Below, piece after piece: positions 1 to 12,428 of a stretch of 64,000 nt of DNA; within the stretch, counting starts at the first letter, position 1, and each line of letters begins with the position of its first letter. Under the pieces are notes generated by a model. The model was not told the origin of the DNA. It did not search any database and worked only from the letters and a program-made list of their open reading frames with translations. The position numbers and the translations under genes were made by a program. The stretch comes from Leclercia adecarboxylata (GTDB lineage Bacteria; Pseudomonadota; Gammaproteobacteria; Enterobacterales; Enterobacteriaceae), in NCBI GenBank assembly GCA_901472455.1, contig LR590464.1, positions 3,906,001-3,970,000 on the forward strand. The letters are read 5' to 3'.

Positions 1-704
1 GCGCACGGTGTACTGGGTGGCCGTCGGTGTTGATGGTGGTAATGGCCCTCGCCCTGTGGCGCGGCCTGCCGAAGGTGAAGTCTGAAAACCCACCTCAACT
101 ACCCTCAGCTGCTGGGGTCCGTTTTTAGTCTGTTCACACACGATAAACTGCTGCGTACCCGGGCGCTGCTGGGTTGTTTTACCTTCGCTAACTTCAGCAT
201 CCTCTGGACTTCAATGGCCTTTCTGCTGGCCGCCCCGCCGTTTAACTATTCCGAAGGGATGATTGGCCTGTTCGGCCTGGCGGGCGCGGCCGGAGCGCTG
301 GGCGCACGTCCGGCGGGGGGTCTGGCGGATAAGGGCAAGTCGCCACATTACCACGACCGCCAGTCTGGTCCTGCTGCTGCTCTCCTGGCGGCGATCTGGT
401 TACGGGGCATGTCTCGGTGCTGGCGCTGATTGTCGGCATTCTGGTGCTGGACCTCACCGTGCAGGGAGTGCATATCACCAACCAGACCGTGATTTACCGC
501 GTCAAGCCGGGAGGCCCGTAACCGCCTGACGGCGGGCTACATGACCAGCTACTTCATCGGTGGGGGCCGCCGGGTCGCTCATCTCAGCCTCGGCGTGGCA
601 GCATGCTGGCTGGGCGGGCGTATGTGCAGTTGGGGCAGTTATGGCTATCCTTAATCTGCTGGTCTGGGTGGCGCGGCTACCATCGTCAGGACGCTATTCA
701 ATAA
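1..704 (+). CDS. ygaY: MFS efflux permease, C-terminal part (YgaY-like), frame broken
   Basis: Only the 3' part is in the window. Read across frames the product is strongly hydrophobic, with stretches such as LLAAPPFNYSEGMIGLFGL, a loop GARPAGGLADKGKS and later TAGYMTSYFIGG, typical of the second half of a 12-helix major facilitator drug-efflux permease. Frame changes fall on single extra bases in runs at about 30, 90, 343, 510, 564 and 666. Removing the last gives an end of YHRQDAIQ with TAA at 702-704. YgaY is the best match by position upstream of emrR. The E. coli K-12 copy is itself annotated as broken, so real decay is possible, but identical lesions occur in essential genes here. Confidence 0.6.
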
Positions 705-1018
705 GGTTTACATAAGTTTGGGGTTTCTTAGGGTGTTAAGGAACCCCTCAGTCTGTTATGGTGACTGGAATCATTTATTCTGGAAAATTTTTATGTGGGT
801 AATATATTAGAATACCGCATGAATAACTTTACGCCCGAAGACCCATCCCCGTTTTGCCAGCGCTCCCTCCTCTTTTCTGTGCTTACCGGGTCACGGATCT
901 ACCCGGCTCTTGATGACGGTGAAATTTGTCTGATGGATTTTAGTCGCACAAATAATTCATTTACATTATTTGTCACTGTCGTTACTATATCGGCTGTAAT
1001 TAATGAGGTTATGCCCAA
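705..1018. other. ygaY-emrR intergenic region
   Basis: No convincing gene. It holds an imperfect hairpin at 720-747 (GGGGTTTCTTA / TAAGGAACCCC, loop GGGTGT, no U-run) just after the permease stop, and the emrR promoter near the right end. An open frame at 795-1106 overlaps emrR out of frame and has no family resemblance. The ygaZ and ygaH genes that lie here in E. coli are absent. Confidence 0.5.
960..988 (+). promoter_or_regulatory. emrRAB promoter
   Basis: TTTACA (960-965) and TACTAT (983-988) are separated by 17 bp, a good sigma-70 arrangement 30 bp upstream of the emrR ATG. In E. coli EmrR represses its own operon from a site overlapping this promoter; I did not define an operator here. 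Confidence 0.55.
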
Positions 1019-1549
1019 ATGGATAGTTCGTTTACGCCCATTGAACAAATGCTTAAGTTTCGCGCCAGTCGCTACGCAGATTTCCCTTATCAGGAGATCC
1101 TGTTAACCCGTCTCTGCATGCACATGCAGGGCAAGCTGCTGGAAAATCGCAATAAGATGCTGAAAGCTCAAGGGATTAACGAGACGTTGTTTATGGCGTT
1201 GATTACGCTGGAGTCTCAGGAGAATCACAGCATCCAGCCTTCCGAGCTGAGTTGCGCCCTGGGTTCGTCTCGTACCAATGCAACCCGTATTGCCGATGAG
1301 CTGGAAAAACGCGGCTGGATTGAACGCCGTGAAAGCGACAACGACCGCCGTTGTCTGCATCTGCAACTGACCGAGAAAGGTCACGAATTCCTGCGCGAGG
1401 TGCTTCCACCTCAGCACAATTGTCTGCATCAACTCTGGTCGTCTTTAAGTGGTACCGAGAAAGAGCAGCTCGAGCATATCACCCGCAAGCTTCTCACCCG
1501 TCTTGACCAGATGGATGAAGATGGCGCCGTTCTTGAGGCGCTGCGCTAA
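1019..1549 (+). CDS. emrR: MarR-family repressor EmrR (MprA)
   Basis: A complete 176-residue protein, the family length. It is a MarR-type dimer with a winged helix; the recognition region is around [20 protein letters not shown] (residues 78-97) and the wing around [12 protein letters not shown]. In E. coli it represses the emrRAB efflux operon and is released by uncouplers and other hydrophobic drugs. The ATG at 1019 is preceded by GAGG. It is followed by emrA on the same strand after a 125-bp gap containing a strong hairpin. No frame defects were seen. Confidence 0.95.
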   Translation: MDSSFTPIEQMLKFRASRYADFPYQEILLTRLCMHMQGKLLENRNKMLKAQGINETLFMALITLESQENHSIQPSELSCALGSSRTNATRIADELEKRGWIERRESDNDRRCLHLQLTEKGHEFLREVLPPQHNCLHQLWSSLSGTEKEQLEHITRKLLTRLDQMDEDGAVLEALR

Positions 1550-1593
1550 CGCGACGACACGCTCCAAAAATCCAGATTCATAAGAAAACCGAC

Positions 1594-1619
1594 AGGCCAG
1601 CACATCACAGTGCTGGCCT
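1594..1619 (+). terminator. Hairpin between emrR and emrA
   Basis: A perfect 10-bp stem, AGGCCAGCAC (1594-1603) and GTGCTGGCCT (1610-1619), with loop ATCACA, followed by TTTCTG. It resembles a partial intrinsic terminator or an mRNA-processing stem that would set emrR and emrAB at different levels. Confidence 0.5.
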
Positions 1620-1674
1620 TTCTGATAACAGGTCGGCTCAGCCGATGTGAAATAATAAGATCGTGGAGAAAATC

Positions 1675-2850
1675 ATGAGCGCAAATGCGGAGAACACAAC
1701 CCCGCAGCAACCGGTCAACAAGAAGAAAGGCAAACGCAAGCGCGCCCTTCTGCTGCTGACCTTGCTCTTTATTATCATTGCCGTGGCATATGGGATCTAT
1801 TGGTTTTTAGTACTGCGTCATACTGAAGAGACGGATGATGCGTACGTGGCAGGGAACCAGGTTCAGATTATGGCGCAGGTGTCGGGCAGCGTGACGAAAG
1901 TCTGGGCTGACAATACCGACTTTGTGCAAAAAGGCGACGTGCTGGTCACGCTGGATCCGACCGACGCCCAGCAGGCGTTTGAAAAAGCGCAGACCGAGCT
2001 GGCCTCGAGCGTGCGTCAGACCCGTCAGCTGATGATCAACAGCAAACAGCTGCAGGCCAGTATCAATGTGCAGAAAACCGCCCTCGCCCAGGCGCAGACC
2101 GATTTCAATCGTCGTGTTCCACTCGGTAACGCTAACCTGATTGGCCGTGAAGAGTTGCAACACGCCCGTGACGCGGTTGCCAGCGCGCAGGCCCAGCTGG
2201 ATGTCTCTGTTCAGCAATATAACGCTAACCAGGCGATGGTGCTGGATACGACCCTCGATCAACAACCTGCGGTGAAACAGGCGGCGACGGAAGTGCGCAA
2301 TGCCTGGCTGGCGCTGCAGCGAACCAAAATTGTCAGCCCGATGACCGGCTACGTGTCCCGTCGCTCGGTGCAGCCTGGCGCGCAGATTAGCTCCTCAACC
2401 CCGCTGATGGCGGTCGTGCCCGCGACCAACCTGTGGGTGGATGCTAACTTCAAAGAGACGCAGCTGGCGCATATGCGTATCGGCCAGAGCGCAACGATCG
2501 TCAGCGATATCTACGGCGACGAGGTGAAATACACCGGTAAAGTTGTCGGGCTGGATATGGGTACCGGCAGCGCCTTCTCCCTGCTGCCTGCGCAGAACGC
2601 CACCGGGAACTGGATCAAAGTGGTACAGCGTCTGCCGGTGCGTATCGAGCTGGATGAGAAACAGCTGGCGGATCATCCGCTGCGTATTGGCCTCTCCACA
2701 CTGGTCACGGTCGATACCGCGAACCGCGACGGTCAGATGCTGGCGAACCAGGCGCGTTCTAATCCGGCTTACGAAAGTAATGCCCGCGAGATCAGCCTTG
2801 AGCCTGTGAATAAGCTGATCGATGAGATCGTGAAGGCGAACGCCGGTTAA
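1675..2850 (+). CDS. emrA: Membrane fusion protein EmrA
   Basis: A 391-residue periplasmic adaptor of the EmrAB-TolC multidrug pump. It has a short basic N-terminus, one membrane anchor at about residues 25-45 (LLLLTLLFIIIAVAYGIYWF), a biotinyl-lipoyl-like half starting at HTEETDDAYVAGNQVQI, a long helical hairpin around residues 95-205, and beta-barrel segments. The ATG at 1675 (MSANAE) is chosen over an in-frame GTG at 1663 because the family starts there and GTGGAG supplies the ribosome site. emrB follows 16 bp downstream. The frame is intact. Confidence 0.95.
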   Translation: MSANAENTTPQQPVNKKKGKRKRALLLLTLLFIIIAVAYGIYWFLVLRHTEETDDAYVAGNQVQIMAQVSGSVTKVWADNTDFVQKGDVLVTLDPTDAQQAFEKAQTELASSVRQTRQLMINSKQLQASINVQKTALAQAQTDFNRRVPLGNANLIGREELQHARDAVASAQAQLDVSVQQYNANQAMVLDTTLDQQPAVKQAATEVRNAWLALQRTKIVSPMTGYVSRRSVQPGAQISSSTPLMAVVPATNLWVDANFKETQLAHMRIGQSATIVSDIYGDEVKYTGKVVGLDMGTGSAFSLLPAQNATGNWIKVVQRLPVRIELDEKQLADHPLRIGLSTLVTVDTANRDGQMLANQARSNPAYESNAREISLEPVNKLIDEIVKANAG

Positions 2851-2866
2851 TCCAAAGGTGAGCGTT

Positions 2867-4414
2867 ATGCAACAGCAAAAACCGCACAAACCGTTGGAAG
2901 GCGCGCAACTGGTCATCATGACCATTGCGCTGTCGCTGGCGACCTTCATGCAGGTGCTGGACTCCACCATCGCCAACGTGGCGATCCCGACCATCGCCGG
3001 GAACCTTGGCTCCTCCCTGAGCCAGGGGACATGGGTAATCACCTCGTTCGGGGTGGCGAATGCGATCTCCATTCCGATCACCGGCTGGCTGGCAAAGCGC
3101 GTCGGGGAAGTGAAGCTGTTCCTCTGGTCCACCACCGCCTTTGTCATCGCCTCCTGGGCGTGCGGGGTGTCCAGCAGCCTGACCATGCTGATCTTCTTCC
3201 GCGTGATTCAGGGGATTGTTGCCGGGCCGCTGATCCCGCTGTCGCAAAGTCTGCTCCTCAACAACTATCCGCCTGCCAAACGGTCTATCGCGCTGGCGCT
3301 GTGGTCGATGACGGTGATTGTCGCCCCGATCTGCGGCCCGATTCTGGGCGGCTATATCAGCGATAACTATCACTGGGGCTGGATCTTCTTTATCAACGTG
3401 CCGATTGGCGCAGTGGTGGTATTGCTGACCCTGCAATCGCTGCGTGGCCGCGAAACCCGCACCGAGCAACGGCGTATTGATGGCGTGGGGCTGGCACTGC
3501 TGGTGCTCGGCATCGGTAGCCTGCAGATCATGCTCGACCGCGGGAAAGAGCTGGACTGGTTCGCCTCGCAGGAGATCATCGTTCTGACGGTCGTGGCGGT
3601 GGTGGCGCTAAGCTTCCTGATTGTCTGGGAGCTGACGGATGATAACCCGATAGTCGATCTGTCGTTGTTTAAGTCGCGCAACTTCACCATAGGCTGCTTG
3701 TGTATCAGCCTTGCCTACATGCTCTACTTCGGCGCGATTGTTCTGCTGCCGCAGCTGTTGCAGGAGGTATATGGCTACACCGCCACCTGGGCAGGGCTGG
3801 CGTCAGCACCGGTCGGGGTGATCCCGGTCCTGCTGTCACCGATTATCGGCCGTTTCGCCCATAAGCTCGATATGCGTCGGCTGGTGACCTTCAGCTTCAT
3901 TATGTATGCGGTGTGCTTCTACTGGCGTGCCTATACCTTTGAGCCGGGCATGGACTTTGGTGCCTCCGCGTGGCCGCAGTTCATTCAGGGCTTTGCGGTG
4001 GCGTGCTTCTTTATGCCTCTGACCACCATCACCCTCTCCGGCCTGCCGCCGGAACGAATGGCGGCGGCCTCCAGTCTGTCGAACTTTATGCGTACGCTGG
4101 CGGGTTCCATCGGTACCTCGATGACCACCACCATGTGGACTAACCGCGAGTCGTTGCACCACGCGCAGCTGACAGAATCGGTGAACGTGTTTAATCCGCA
4201 GGCGCAGGAGGTCTACAGCCAGCTGCAGGGGATGGGTATGTCCGAGCAGCAGGCTTCAGGCTGGATAGCGCAGCAGATCACCGCTCAGGGGCTGATAATC
4301 TCGGCCAATGAGATCTTCTGGCTATCGGCTGGGGTGTTCATTGTGCTACTGGGGCTGATCTGGTTCGCTAAACCGCCGTTTGGGGCGGGTGGCGGAGGCG
4401 GAGGCGCGCACTGA
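2867..4414 (+). CDS. emrB: Multidrug efflux MFS permease EmrB
   Basis: A 515-residue, 14-helix DHA2-family H+ antiporter, the inner-membrane pump of EmrAB-TolC. Visible marks are QVLDSTIANVAIPTIAG near the N-terminus (helix 1 motif), WGWIFFINVPIG (motif in the fifth helix) and the family's glycine-rich tail GAGGGGGGAH. The start at 2867 (MQQQKP) follows GGTGAGC; an upstream GTG at 2858 would add only three residues. It is the last gene of emrRAB, ahead of a strong terminator. The frame is intact. Confidence 0.95.
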   Translation: MQQQKPHKPLEGAQLVIMTIALSLATFMQVLDSTIANVAIPTIAGNLGSSLSQGTWVITSFGVANAISIPITGWLAKRVGEVKLFLWSTTAFVIASWACGVSSSLTMLIFFRVIQGIVAGPLIPLSQSLLLNNYPPAKRSIALALWSMTVIVAPICGPILGGYISDNYHWGWIFFINVPIGAVVVLLTLQSLRGRETRTEQRRIDGVGLALLVLGIGSLQIMLDRGKELDWFASQEIIVLTVVAVVALSFLIVWELTDDNPIVDLSLFKSRNFTIGCLCISLAYMLYFGAIVLLPQLLQEVYGYTATWAGLASAPVGVIPVLLSPIIGRFAHKLDMRRLVTFSFIMYAVCFYWRAYTFEPGMDFGASAWPQFIQGFAVACFFMPLTTITLSGLPPERMAAASSLSNFMRTLAGSIGTSMTTTMWTNRESLHHAQLTESVNVFNPQAQEVYSQLQGMGMSEQQASGWIAQQITAQGLIISANEIFWLSAGVFIVLLGLIWFAKPPFGAGGGGGGAH

Positions 4415-4431
4415 GTCGCCTGCCTGAAAAC

Positions 4432-4463
4432 AAAAACGGATCTGCATGCAGATCCGTTTTTTT
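4432..4463 (+). terminator. Terminator after emrB (bidirectional with luxS)
   Basis: Arms AAAAACGGATCTGC and GCAGATCCGTTTTT form an almost continuous palindrome centred on GCATGC and followed by a T-run. It has A-tracts on the other side too, so it can also end luxS transcription from the opposite strand. Confidence 0.85.
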
Positions 4464-4493
4464 ATGCTCGCGATTCCCGCAACTGCCTTGTGG

Positions 4494-5009
4494 CTAGATG
4501 TGCAGTTCCTGCAGTTTATCTTTTGGCAGCGCCAGCTCTTCGTTGCTGTTAACGCGAACGTCACGCTCAAGAATATGACGTGCAATCTCCTGGGCTTCTT
4601 CCAGGGAGTGCATCTGGTATGTGCCACACTGGTAAACGTTCAGTTCCGGGATCTGGTTCTGCTCTTTGACCTTCAGCACGTCGGCCATCGCCGCTTTCCA
4701 GGCATCGGCGACACGCGTCTCTTCCGGCACACCAATCAGGCTCATATAAAAGCCGGTGCGGCAGCCCATCGGCGAGATATCGATGATCTCAACGCCATTC
4801 CCGTTCAGGTGATCACGCATGAAACCTGCAAACAGGTGCTCCAGGGTGTGGATGCCTTTCTCTGGCATGACTTCCTGGTTCGGTACGCAGAAACGCAGGT
4901 CGAATACAGTGATCGTGTCGCCGTGCGGGGTATGCATGGTCTTCGCAACGCGTACAGCAGGTGCTTCCATACGGGTATGGTCGACAGTAAAGCTATCTAA
5001 TAACGGCAT
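4494..5009 (-). CDS. luxS: S-ribosylhomocysteine lyase LuxS
   Basis: A complete 171-residue enzyme that cleaves S-ribosylhomocysteine to homocysteine and DPD, the precursor of autoinducer-2. The metal site is visible as HTLEH (His54, His58) with the later Cys in NVYQCGTY; Glu57 is in the same motif. The start ATG at 5009 is preceded by GGAGGTGACG on the minus strand, a strong ribosome site. It is divergent from micA. No frame defects. Confidence 0.97.
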   Translation of the reverse strand: MPLLDSFTVDHTRMEAPAVRVAKTMHTPHGDTITVFDLRFCVPNQEVMPEKGIHTLEHLFAGFMRDHLNGNGVEIIDISPMGCRTGFYMSLIGVPEETRVADAWKAAMADVLKVKEQNQIPELNVYQCGTYQMHSLEEAQEIARHILERDVRVNSNEELALPKDKLQELHI

Positions 5010-5045
5010 ACGTCACCTCCGATAGTGATTTTTTTATAAAAAAAT

Positions 5046-5072
5046 GAACTCTTCTGTTCAACGCGAGTCTGA
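5046..5072 (+). promoter_or_regulatory. Sigma-E promoter of micA
   Basis: GAACTC (5046-5051) and TCTGA (5068-5072) with a 16-bp spacer fit the sigma-E consensus (GAACTT, TCTGA). The predicted start, 7 nt downstream at 5079, is the 5' end of MicA. This predicts envelope-stress induction, as in E. coli. Confidence 0.8.
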
Positions 5073-5078
5073 CTATAT

Positions 5079-5152
5079 GAAAGACGCGCATTTGTTATCA
5101 TCATCCCTGTTCTTCAGAGATGTTATTTTGGCCACAGCGATGTGGCCTTTTT
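5079..5152 (+). ncRNA. micA: MicA small RNA
   Basis: It lies between luxS and gshA exactly as in E. coli and Salmonella. It starts GAAAGACGCGCATTTGTTAT, the conserved 5' seed region used to pair with ompA mRNA, has the CATCCCTG...CAGAGATG hairpin, and ends in a GGCCACA / TGTGGCC terminator stem with a T-run. It is an Hfq-dependent sigma-E sRNA repressing porin synthesis. The middle loop and terminator loop differ from E. coli while the seed is kept. Confidence 0.92.
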
Positions 5153-5160
5153 CTTTTCTG

Positions 5161-6734
<1,574 letters not shown>

Positions 6735-6778
6735 TTATTTAGCATAATTGTAATGGTTCATGGTCACAAACAGTCCAA

Positions 6779-7208
6779 TTAGTGCCACCACGTCATGCCC
6801 TGCATCGTCACCACTGCCACGAGAACGTAGCGCAGCGCCTTGCCCAGGCATAAAAAAAAGAGCACAGGCCCCCAGGAGATGCGCATCCATCCCGCCAGCA
6901 GGCACAGTAAATCACCGATTACCGGCATCCAGCTTAATAACAGCGTGGCAGCGCCATAGCGTTTTAGCCAGCCGACTGCCTTTTTCCTGCCAGCGCGACG
7001 TTTTGCGTAGCGGAAAGAATCGCCCAAGAATAACGTTAGTCAGCCCTCCAAAGCTATTACCCATTGTTGCTATTAACACAAGCAACCAGGGCTGACTTAC
7101 GCCGGACAATAGCATCGCCACCAGTACCACTTCCGAATTTCCCGGCAGGAGCGTGGCGCTTAAAAAACTGCTGGCGAATAATGAGGACAGTGACAGCAAG
7201 TCACTCAC
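6779..7208 (-). CDS. yqaA: DedA-like inner membrane protein YqaA (one insertion)
   Basis: A roughly 142-residue SNARE-associated/DedA-family membrane protein of unknown transport role. The N-terminal half reads LSSLFASSFLSATLLPGNSE and the C-terminal half LLLSWMPVIGDLLCLLAGWM. The break is an extra base in the T-run near 6980, in RWQEKAVGWLKRYG. The start is GTG at 7208, overlapping the yqaB TGA by four bases, so the two are translationally coupled as in E. coli. Confidence 0.85.
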
Positions 7209-7773
7209 AGTAAGCGAACGTCCACTGCGTCCATGCCGGCAGCGTGCGCCGCCTGAATACCGAAGTCGGCATCTTCAAACACGACGCACCTGGCAGCGGG
7301 GACACCCATCAGCTCTGCACACAGCAGGGAAGGTGTCCGGGGCGGGCTTGTGATTTTTAACATGATCGGCCGCGACAACCGCAGAAAAGTAGCGGCGCAG
7401 GCCAAGGTGGTTGAGTAATGCCTCTGCGATCGCGCTCTCACTGCCCGTCCCGACCGACATTGGCCGACGTCCGTGCCACTCTTTTACCACCTCGATTAAT
7501 GGCAAAGGGCGCACGGTATCTAACAGCATCGCTTTTACCGCATCGGTTTTTTCACGCGCGAGCAGATGGGGGTCGAGATCGGCCTGATTCAGTTCAATCA
7601 CGGCCTGCGCAATACGCCAGGTAGGCGATCCGTTGAGAGCAATCATGGCCTGTAAGTCGAAACGCATTCCGTAACGGCCCGAGGACATCAGCCCAGGCTT
7701 TACGATGCGTTGGCTCAGTGTCCAGGATGGTGCCATCCATATCGAAGATCAAACCGTCATACTGTGCGTACAT
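7205..7773 (-). CDS. yqaB: HAD-family sugar phosphatase YqaB (frame broken)
   Basis: A roughly 188-residue HAD phosphatase; the E. coli protein dephosphorylates fructose-1-phosphate. The catalytic DxD motif is in GLIFDMDGTILDTEP right after the start (ATG at 7773). Motif II is at VGTGSESA, and VVFEDADFGIQAA carries the acidic motif near the C-terminus. Frame changes near 7690 and 7310-7330 each fit one extra base. It is followed by yqaA with a GTGA overlap. Confidence 0.85.
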
Positions 7774-7889
7774 CGTGCTCTCGCAAAAGGATTACAAAGC
7801 ATTACTTTATCGTAAATGATGGTTTTTGTCGCTGACAGAGAAGGTGATTGCTGACGGAACGTCGAAGGAATAAACAATGAGGAAGAAGA

Positions 7890-8022
7890 TGGTGCATCCG
7901 GGAGGATTACTCGGCTGCGCCTTGCCCTACGGGTCGTTGCTAAAGCAACGCTATTCTCCCTAGTGCTCGCGATTATCTCGCAGAACACGAAACAACAGTT
8001 TATCTGCTATCTCGGGAGAAGA
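7890..8022 (-). ncRNA. RtT-type repeat downstream of the last tRNA-Arg
   Basis: About 132 nt on the minus strand, ending with a 19-nt copy of the tRNA-Arg 3' end (plus-strand TGGTGCATCCGGGAGGATT at 7890-7908). It contains the hairpin GCGTTGCTTTAGCAACG. Layout and core sequence match the RtT element first described in the tyrT operon, whose function is uncertain. It differs from the other two copies at several positions. Confidence 0.7.
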
Positions 8023-8100
8023 TGGGTGCATCCGGGAGGATTCGAACCTCCGACCGCTCGGTTCGTAGCCGAGTACTCTATCCAGCTGAGCTACGGATGC
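8023..8100 (-). tRNA. tRNA-Arg(ACG), fourth copy, with one extra base in the 3' end
   Basis: Cloverleaf identical to the other three copies, with anticodon ACG in CGGCTACGAACCGAG. The 3' end reads GCACCCA instead of GCACCA because plus-strand GGG at 8024-8026 has one G more than the others. This matches the window-wide error pattern, so the gene is probably normal. Confidence 0.9.
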
Positions 8101-8165
8101 ATCGGGATTTGCTTCTGTACTACTCGATACTCTGTATTACTTCATAAGCAACACAAAGTAAAAGA

Positions 8166-8297
8166 TGGTGCATCCGGGAGGATTACTCGGCTGCGCCTCG
8201 CCCTACGGGTCGTTGCTAAAGCAACGCTATTCTCCCTGGTGCTCGCGATTATCTCGCAGAGCATGAAACAACAGCCTGGCTGCTATCTCGGAGAATA
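8166..8297 (-). ncRNA. RtT-type repeat between tRNA-Arg copies
   Basis: A 132-nt element directly 3' of the tRNA at 8298-8374 in the direction of transcription. It ends with the 19-nt tRNA 3' duplicate (8166-8184) and is nearly identical to the element at 8581-8712. It probably leaves the precursor with the tRNAs. Confidence 0.72.
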
Positions 8298-8374
8298 TGG
8301 TGCATCCGGGAGGATTCGAACCTCCGACCGCTCGGTTCGTAGCCGAGTACTCTATCCAGCTGAGCTACGGATGC
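8298..8374 (-). tRNA. tRNA-Arg(ACG), third copy
   Basis: A 77-nt gene with CCA encoded, acceptor GCATCCG / CGGATGC, T-arm GGAGGTTCGAATCCTCC and anticodon ACG (inosine-34 expected). One of four argQZYV-type copies. It is separated by a 65-bp spacer without RtT element from the copy at 8440-8516. Confidence 0.97.
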
Positions 8375-8439
8375 ATCGGGATTTACTACTGTACTACTCG
8401 ATACTCAGTATTGCTTCATAAGCAACACAAAGTAAAAGA

Positions 8440-8516
8440 TGGTGCATCCGGGAGGATTCGAACCTCCGACCGCTCGGTTCGTAGCCGAGTACTCTATCCA
8501 GCTGAGCTACGGATGC
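8440..8516 (-). tRNA. tRNA-Arg(ACG), second copy
   Basis: 77 nt, identical in sequence to the copy at 8298-8374, with the same anticodon ACG and encoded CCA. It lies between an RtT-bearing spacer (upstream in transcription) and a short spacer. Confidence 0.97.
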
Positions 8517-8580
8517 ATCAGGATTTACTACTGTACTACTCGATACTCATATCACTTCGAAAGCAATATGAAGTAATAGA

Positions 8581-8712
8581 TGGTGCATCCGGGAGTATTA
8601 CTCGGCTGCGCCTCGCCCTACGGGTCGTTGCTAAAGCAACGCTATCCTCCCTGGTGCTCGCGATTATCTCGCAGAGCATGAAACAACAGTTTAGCTGCTA
8701 TCTCGGAGAATA
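8581..8712 (-). ncRNA. RtT-type repeat after the first tRNA-Arg
   Basis: A 132-nt copy of the RtT-like element. The 19-nt tRNA-derived end at 8581-8599 has one substitution (GGGAGTATT for GGGAGGATT). The rest, including the GTTGC-loop-GCAAC hairpin and the CGAGCACCAGGGAGGATAG segment, is near-identical to 8166-8297. Confidence 0.72.
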
Positions 8713-8789
8713 TGGTGCATCCGGGAGGATTCGAACCTCCGACCGCTCGGTTCGTAGCCGAGTACTCTATCCAGCTGAGCTACGGATGC
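8713..8789 (-). tRNA. tRNA-Arg(ACG), first copy
   Basis: 77 nt, identical to the other copies, four nucleotides downstream of tRNA-Ser in the direction of transcription. Anticodon ACG. Confidence 0.97.
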
Positions 8790-8793
8790 AAAA

Positions 8794-8886
8794 TGGCGGT
8801 GAGGCGGGGATTCGAACCCCGGATGCAGCTTTTGACCGCATACTCCCTTAGCAGGGGAGCGCCTTCAGCCTCTCGGCCACCTCACC
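8794..8886 (-). tRNA. serV: tRNA-Ser(GCU)
   Basis: A 93-nt class II tRNA with long variable arm, anticodon GCT in CCCCTGCTAAGGGAG, encoded GCCA end and T-arm GGGGTTCGAATCCCC. First gene of the serV-arg operon. Confidence 0.97.
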
Positions 8887-8951
8887 ACACAACGCCTCTT
8901 TCGAGTGCTTCGAGTAACTCGTTAAGAGCTTCTCGTCGCTGCGTGGCGCAT

Positions 8952-8979
8952 ATATTACTTTCTGGGACTTATAAGTCAA
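8952..8979 (-). promoter_or_regulatory. Promoter of the serV-tRNA-Arg operon
   Basis: On the minus strand TTGACT (8979-8974) and TAATAT (8957-8952) are spaced 16 bp and followed by a GC-rich discriminator (ATGCGCCACGC). That is the usual design of a strong, stringently controlled stable-RNA promoter. Confidence 0.7.
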
Positions 8980-9228
8980 ACAATTTTCCACAAGCTTTTA
9001 TCGTTTGCACAAATCGCAGGCAATTCGCATGTAAAAGCCGCAAGAAGGGTGTTTTATAAGCACATTTTACTGGCCAGATGGCAGTTATGTGGGAGTAGAA
9101 AGCGTTGTTGTGGAGGTGAAAGCTGATTGCAGAAGGTTAAAAAGAGAGCAATTGAAATCGAACGGTAACTTTTGACAAGGAATATATCGGGAGGGTTGCG
9201 TCTCGCCAGACAGCGAGACGCGATAATA
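8980..9228. other. serV-csrA intergenic region
   Basis: No gene seen. Near csrA it carries a 9-bp perfect stem on the minus strand (GCGTCTCGC at 9221-9213, GCGAGACGC at 9206-9198) 3' of the csrA stop, without a U-run. It is probably the csrA mRNA 3' end. Confidence 0.4.
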
Positions 9229-9414
9229 TCAGTAACTGGACTGCTGGGATTTTTCAGCCTGGATACGCTGGTAGATCTCTTCACGATGAACAGAGACTTC
9301 TTTAGGGGCGTTCACACCAATACGTACCTGGTTGCCCTTTACCCCTAAAACTGTCACGGTGACCTCATCCCCAATCATGAGGGTCTCACCAACTCGACGA
9401 GTCAGAATCAGCAT
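9229..9414 (-). CDS. csrA: Carbon storage regulator CsrA
   Basis: A complete 61-residue RNA-binding dimer. N-terminal [18 protein letters not shown] and [20 protein letters not shown] carry the two RNA-binding edges (Leu4/Arg7 and Arg44). It binds GGA motifs in mRNA leaders and is titrated by CsrB/CsrC; it represses glycogen and gluconeogenic genes and activates motility. It lies between the tRNA operon and alaS, as in E. coli. Confidence 0.97.
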
Positions 9415-9655
9415 TCTTTGCTCCTTGAAAGATTAAAAGAGTCGGGTCTCTTGTATCCCGGCATTATCCATCATATAACGCCAAAAAGTAAGCGATGACA
9501 AACACGTAATGTGTTAGGTAGTCACGGCATCACAATCTGTTAAACGTAAGTTTAGCGATATACACAAACTCAACCTGACTTTATCATTATCGATAGCGTA
9601 GAGCGCAGTACGCCATAACGTTGTCGTTATGGCGTCTGTGCACGCTTTGTAATTA

Positions 9656-12297
<2,642 letters not shown>

Positions 12298-12428
12298 AAT
12301 TATCCTGAAATCAAGCTAACGAAATGTCACAGCGGGTCGCTACACAATCTTTGTTGGACGGACCAGCTACTGAAAAAAGTGGGAATAAGATAAGTTTTCT
12401 TTAAAGGGAAGTAAAATCCCGCATGCGT

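Noticed and set aside
795-1106. 103-codon frame upstream of and overlapping emrR
   Set aside because: It overlaps the emrR start out of frame, covers the emrR promoter and shows no family features.
4446-5000. 184-codon plus-strand frame
   Set aside because: Shadow of luxS on the opposite strand.
7963-8851. Two open frames of 152 and 184 codons on the plus strand
   Set aside because: They run antisense through the tRNA-Arg/RtT repeats; their repeated peptide motif is only the translated tRNA sequence.
9606-9635. Intrinsic terminator after alaS (ACGCCATAAC / GTTATGGCGT)
   Set aside because: The stem is good but no T-run follows on the alaS strand, so I do not list it as a terminator.
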